Part shown: piece after piece, positions 5,242 to 6,735 of the stretch
Position numbering within the stretch: position 1 is the first letter of the stretch
How the letters are laid out: every line of letters begins with the position of its first letter
DNA from: Oscillospiraceae bacterium
GTDB taxonomy: Bacteria > Bacillota > Clostridia > Oscillospirales > Oscillospiraceae
Length of the DNA: 6,735 bases
Direction of reading: 5' to 3'
NCBI GenBank assembly: GCA_028705905.1
Contig: JAQWCP010000086.1
Coordinates: 1 to 6,735, forward strand
Program-made: the position numbers and the translations under genes
The notes under the pieces: model-generated
What the model was told of the DNA's origin: nothing
Databases searched by the model: none
Seen by the model: only the letters and a program-made list of their open reading frames with translations

Positions 5242-6585
5242 TCAGTCCTCCTTATGCTTCCACTCCAGGCTGGAAAAGGCGGTGTACTCGGGAATCCACT
5301 GGAGGGAAACTGTGCCGGTTTCGCCATGACGGTTTTTGGCGACGATGCACTCTGCCACGTTGCGCTCTTCCGTCTCTTCATTATAATAATCCTCCCGGTA
5401 GAGGAACATGACAATATCTGCATCCTGCTCGATTGCCCCGGATTCTCTTAAATCGGACAACATGGGGCGCTTGTTGCTGCGCGCCTCATTGGCGCGGGAC
5501 AGCTGGGAGAGACACAAAACAGGGACATTGAGTTCCTTGGCCATAATTTTCAGAGAGCGGGAGATATCGGAAACCACCTGCTGCCTGTTGTCCCCACTGT
5601 GATTTTGCTTATTCCCGGCGCTTTGCATGAGCTGTAGATAATCAATGACCACAAGCCCCAGATTTTCTACCCGGCGGCATTTGGCGTTCATATCGGCAAC
5701 GGTTAGTACCGGGTTGTCGTCCACACGAATGTCCGCCTGGTTTAAAATGGCGGTGGCGGAGGTAAGCTTGGTCCAGTCCTCGTCAGAGAGCCGGCCGGTC
5801 AGCAGCTTTTTGTTATCCACAAACGACTCTGTGGCAAGCAGACGCATGGCAAGCTGCTCCCTTGACATTTCCAGAGAGAAAAACACCACCGTTTTCCCGG
5901 AAAACTTTCCGGTGTGCAGGGCCATATTAAGCGCCATGCTGGTTTTTCCCATGCCGGGGCGAGACGCCAGCAGGATGAGATCGGATTTATTCAGGCCGGA
6001 GATGGTTGCGTCCAAGTCGGAAAGGCCGGTTGAAAGTCCCGGAATGTCGGTGCCGCTTTTGGCCAACTCGGAAAGGCGGGTATACACATCCAGCAGGATG
6101 GCGGAAAGGGGATAGAGGCCCTCTCTGCTGCGGCCGTGCCGCAACGCGTAGATTTTTCGCTCGGCGGCCTCCAATGCGTCCGGCGCGGCGGCCCCTTCGG
6201 AAATCATCTGGGTAATTTCGGAGGCTGCCTCGGACAAATGGCGCAGCATGGCCTGATCCCGGACAATTTTGATGTACTCTTTTACATTTGCAGCGGTTGG
6301 CGTGATGTCCATTAGCTGCAAAATGTATTTTTGTGATGTATGCTCCTCAAAAACGCCCCGTTGCCGCATGTGGTCCAACACCGTGACGGGGTCAATTTTT
6401 TGGGAGTAACTGAACATGGTATAGATGGTTTCAAAGATATCCCGATTTTGTTGCAGGTAAAAATCTTCTGGTTTCAGTGCTTCAATGACATCCGGAATGC
6501 AGCGGGCATCGATCAGCATGGAGCCGAGCGTGGCCTGTTCTGCTTCCAGACTGTGGGGCAACTGCCGTGTCAGCAGTTCATCCAT
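5242..6585 (-). CDS. dnaB: Replicative DNA helicase DnaB (called DnaC in Bacillus)
   Basis: A 447-residue hexameric replicative helicase that unwinds DNA at the fork and binds DnaG primase through its N-terminal domain. The N-terminal domain starts MDELLTRQLPHSLEAEQATL and includes PEDFYLQQNRDIF (39-51). The RecA-like domain has Walker A SRPGMGKTS (208-216), FFSLEMSREQL (235-245) with the likely catalytic Glu E239, Walker B LVVIDYLQL (311-319), SQLSR (360-364), DLRESGAIEQDAD (378-390) and KNRHGETG (417-424). No intein or insertion interrupts it, and length is normal. I chose ATG 6585-6583: AAGGAT lies about 9-10 nt upstream and the product then begins where the family begins. A longer frame to 6672 overlaps rplI and adds no DnaB-like residues. 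The gene follows rplI by 26 nt and runs into tilS, so it belongs to the same transcript. No accessory loader gene is visible here. Confidence 0.97.
   Translation of the reverse strand: MDELLTRQLPHSLEAEQATLGSMLIDARCIPDVIEALKPEDFYLQQNRDIFETIYTMFSYSQKIDPVTVLDHMRQRGVFEEHTSQKYILQLMDITPTAANVKEYIKIVRDQAMLRHLSEAASEITQMISEGAAAPDALEAAERKIYALRHGRSREGLYPLSAILLDVYTRLSELAKSGTDIPGLSTGLSDLDATISGLNKSDLILLASRPGMGKTSMALNMALHTGKFSGKTVVFFSLEMSREQLAMRLLATESFVDNKKLLTGRLSDEDWTKLTSATAILNQADIRVDDNPVLTVADMNAKCRRVENLGLVVIDYLQLMQSAGNKQNHSGDNRQQVVSDISRSLKIMAKELNVPVLCLSQLSRANEARSNKRPMLSDLRESGAIEQDADIVMFLYREDYYNEETEERNVAECIVAKNRHGETGTVSLQWIPEYTAFSSLEWKHKED
5247..5253 (-). promoter_or_regulatory. tilS ribosome binding site inside the dnaB 3' end
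   Basis: Minus-strand AAGGAGG lies 8 nt before the tilS ATG and encodes part of the dnaB C-terminal KED codons. The dnaB stop (TGA 5244-5242) falls between this SD and the tilS start, so ribosomes finishing dnaB would clear the site: a classic coupled arrangement. Confidence 0.8.
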
Positions 6586-6611
6586 GGCAATTCTATCCTT
6601 CCCCGTTTGGA

Positions 6612-6735
6612 TTACTTTTCCTCTGTCACCATCAAGTGGATGGTACCTGAGACGCCATATCCCAGCTTGCATTTCAGATTGTAAGAGCCAAAGCTTTTGA
6701 TGGGTTCTTCCTGCACGATTTTTTGTTTTTCAATA
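6612..6735 (-). CDS. rplI: 50S ribosomal protein L9, C-terminal part
   Basis: The last 40 codons of a gene entering from the right edge; in-frame codons begin at 6734 and the stop TAA is 6614-6612. The peptide includes IEKQKIVQEEPIKSFGSYNL followed by KCKLGYGVSGTIHLMVTEEK. This matches the L9 C-terminal domain pattern, in which K-(K/R)-x-I...EPIK..G.y is followed by alternating hydrophobic strands. L9 binds 23S rRNA at the base of the L1 stalk. The common H-P-E-V-like turn of L9 is G-Y-G-V here, a visible but minor departure. Placement directly before dnaB (26 nt) is a frequent Firmicute arrangement and supports the call. The N-terminal RNA-binding domain is outside the window. Confidence 0.85.
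   Translation of the reverse strand, partial: IEKQKIVQEEPIKSFGSYNLKCKLGYGVSGTIHLMVTEEK

Noticed and set aside
4656..5411. Long plus-strand open frame (251 codons) opposite tilS and dnaB
   Set aside because: It is antisense to clearly coding DNA, is Arg/Gly/Pro/Cys-rich as expected of a shadow frame, and matches no family I know.
5242..6672. Extended dnaB frame beginning at 6672
   Set aside because: The extra 29 codons overlap the L9 coding end and are not DnaB-like. The ATG at 6585 fits the family start and has an SD.
1..6735. Mobile elements, CRISPR arrays, tRNA or rRNA genes
   Set aside because: I saw no transposase or integrase, no regularly spaced repeats, no target-site duplications and no cloverleaf or rRNA-like sequence.

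Overview
The window looks like chromosomal core DNA from a Firmicute, most likely a member of the Clostridia. The evidence is the gene order rplI-dnaB-tilS-hpt-ftsH, purine-rich Shine-Dalgarno (SD) sequences close to AAGGAGG, two TTG starts with strong SDs, and protein signatures typical of the group. I cannot name a genus from the sequence alone. I found no mobile element, CRISPR array, tRNA, rRNA or phage gene.

Right to left on the minus strand (6735 to 1336) runs a tight housekeeping operon. It contains the 3' end of rplI (ribosomal protein L9), dnaB (replicative helicase), tilS (tRNA-Ile lysidine synthetase), hpt (hypoxanthine phosphoribosyltransferase) and ftsH (membrane AAA+ zinc protease). 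Spacings are 26 nt (rplI-dnaB), 3 nt (dnaB-tilS), a 1-nt TAATG overlap (tilS-hpt) and 115 nt (hpt-ftsH). A perfect 19-bp hairpin just after ftsH ends the operon. The tilS-hpt-ftsH core is the same order as in Bacillus subtilis.

Left of that terminator, still on the minus strand, are two short membrane-protein genes (1072-704 and 668-270). They look like the N- and C-terminal halves of one TauE/SafE-family (TSUP) transporter, encoded separately. The first is preceded by a strong hairpin that would hide its ribosome binding site. At the left edge the plus strand carries the 3' part of ruvX (yqgF). It converges on the transporter pair with overlapping stop codons, and its terminator lies inside the transporter coding sequence.

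Nothing here amounts to a clearly new system. The most interesting features are the split transporter, the SD-masking hairpin in front of it, and the terminator embedded in an opposing gene.
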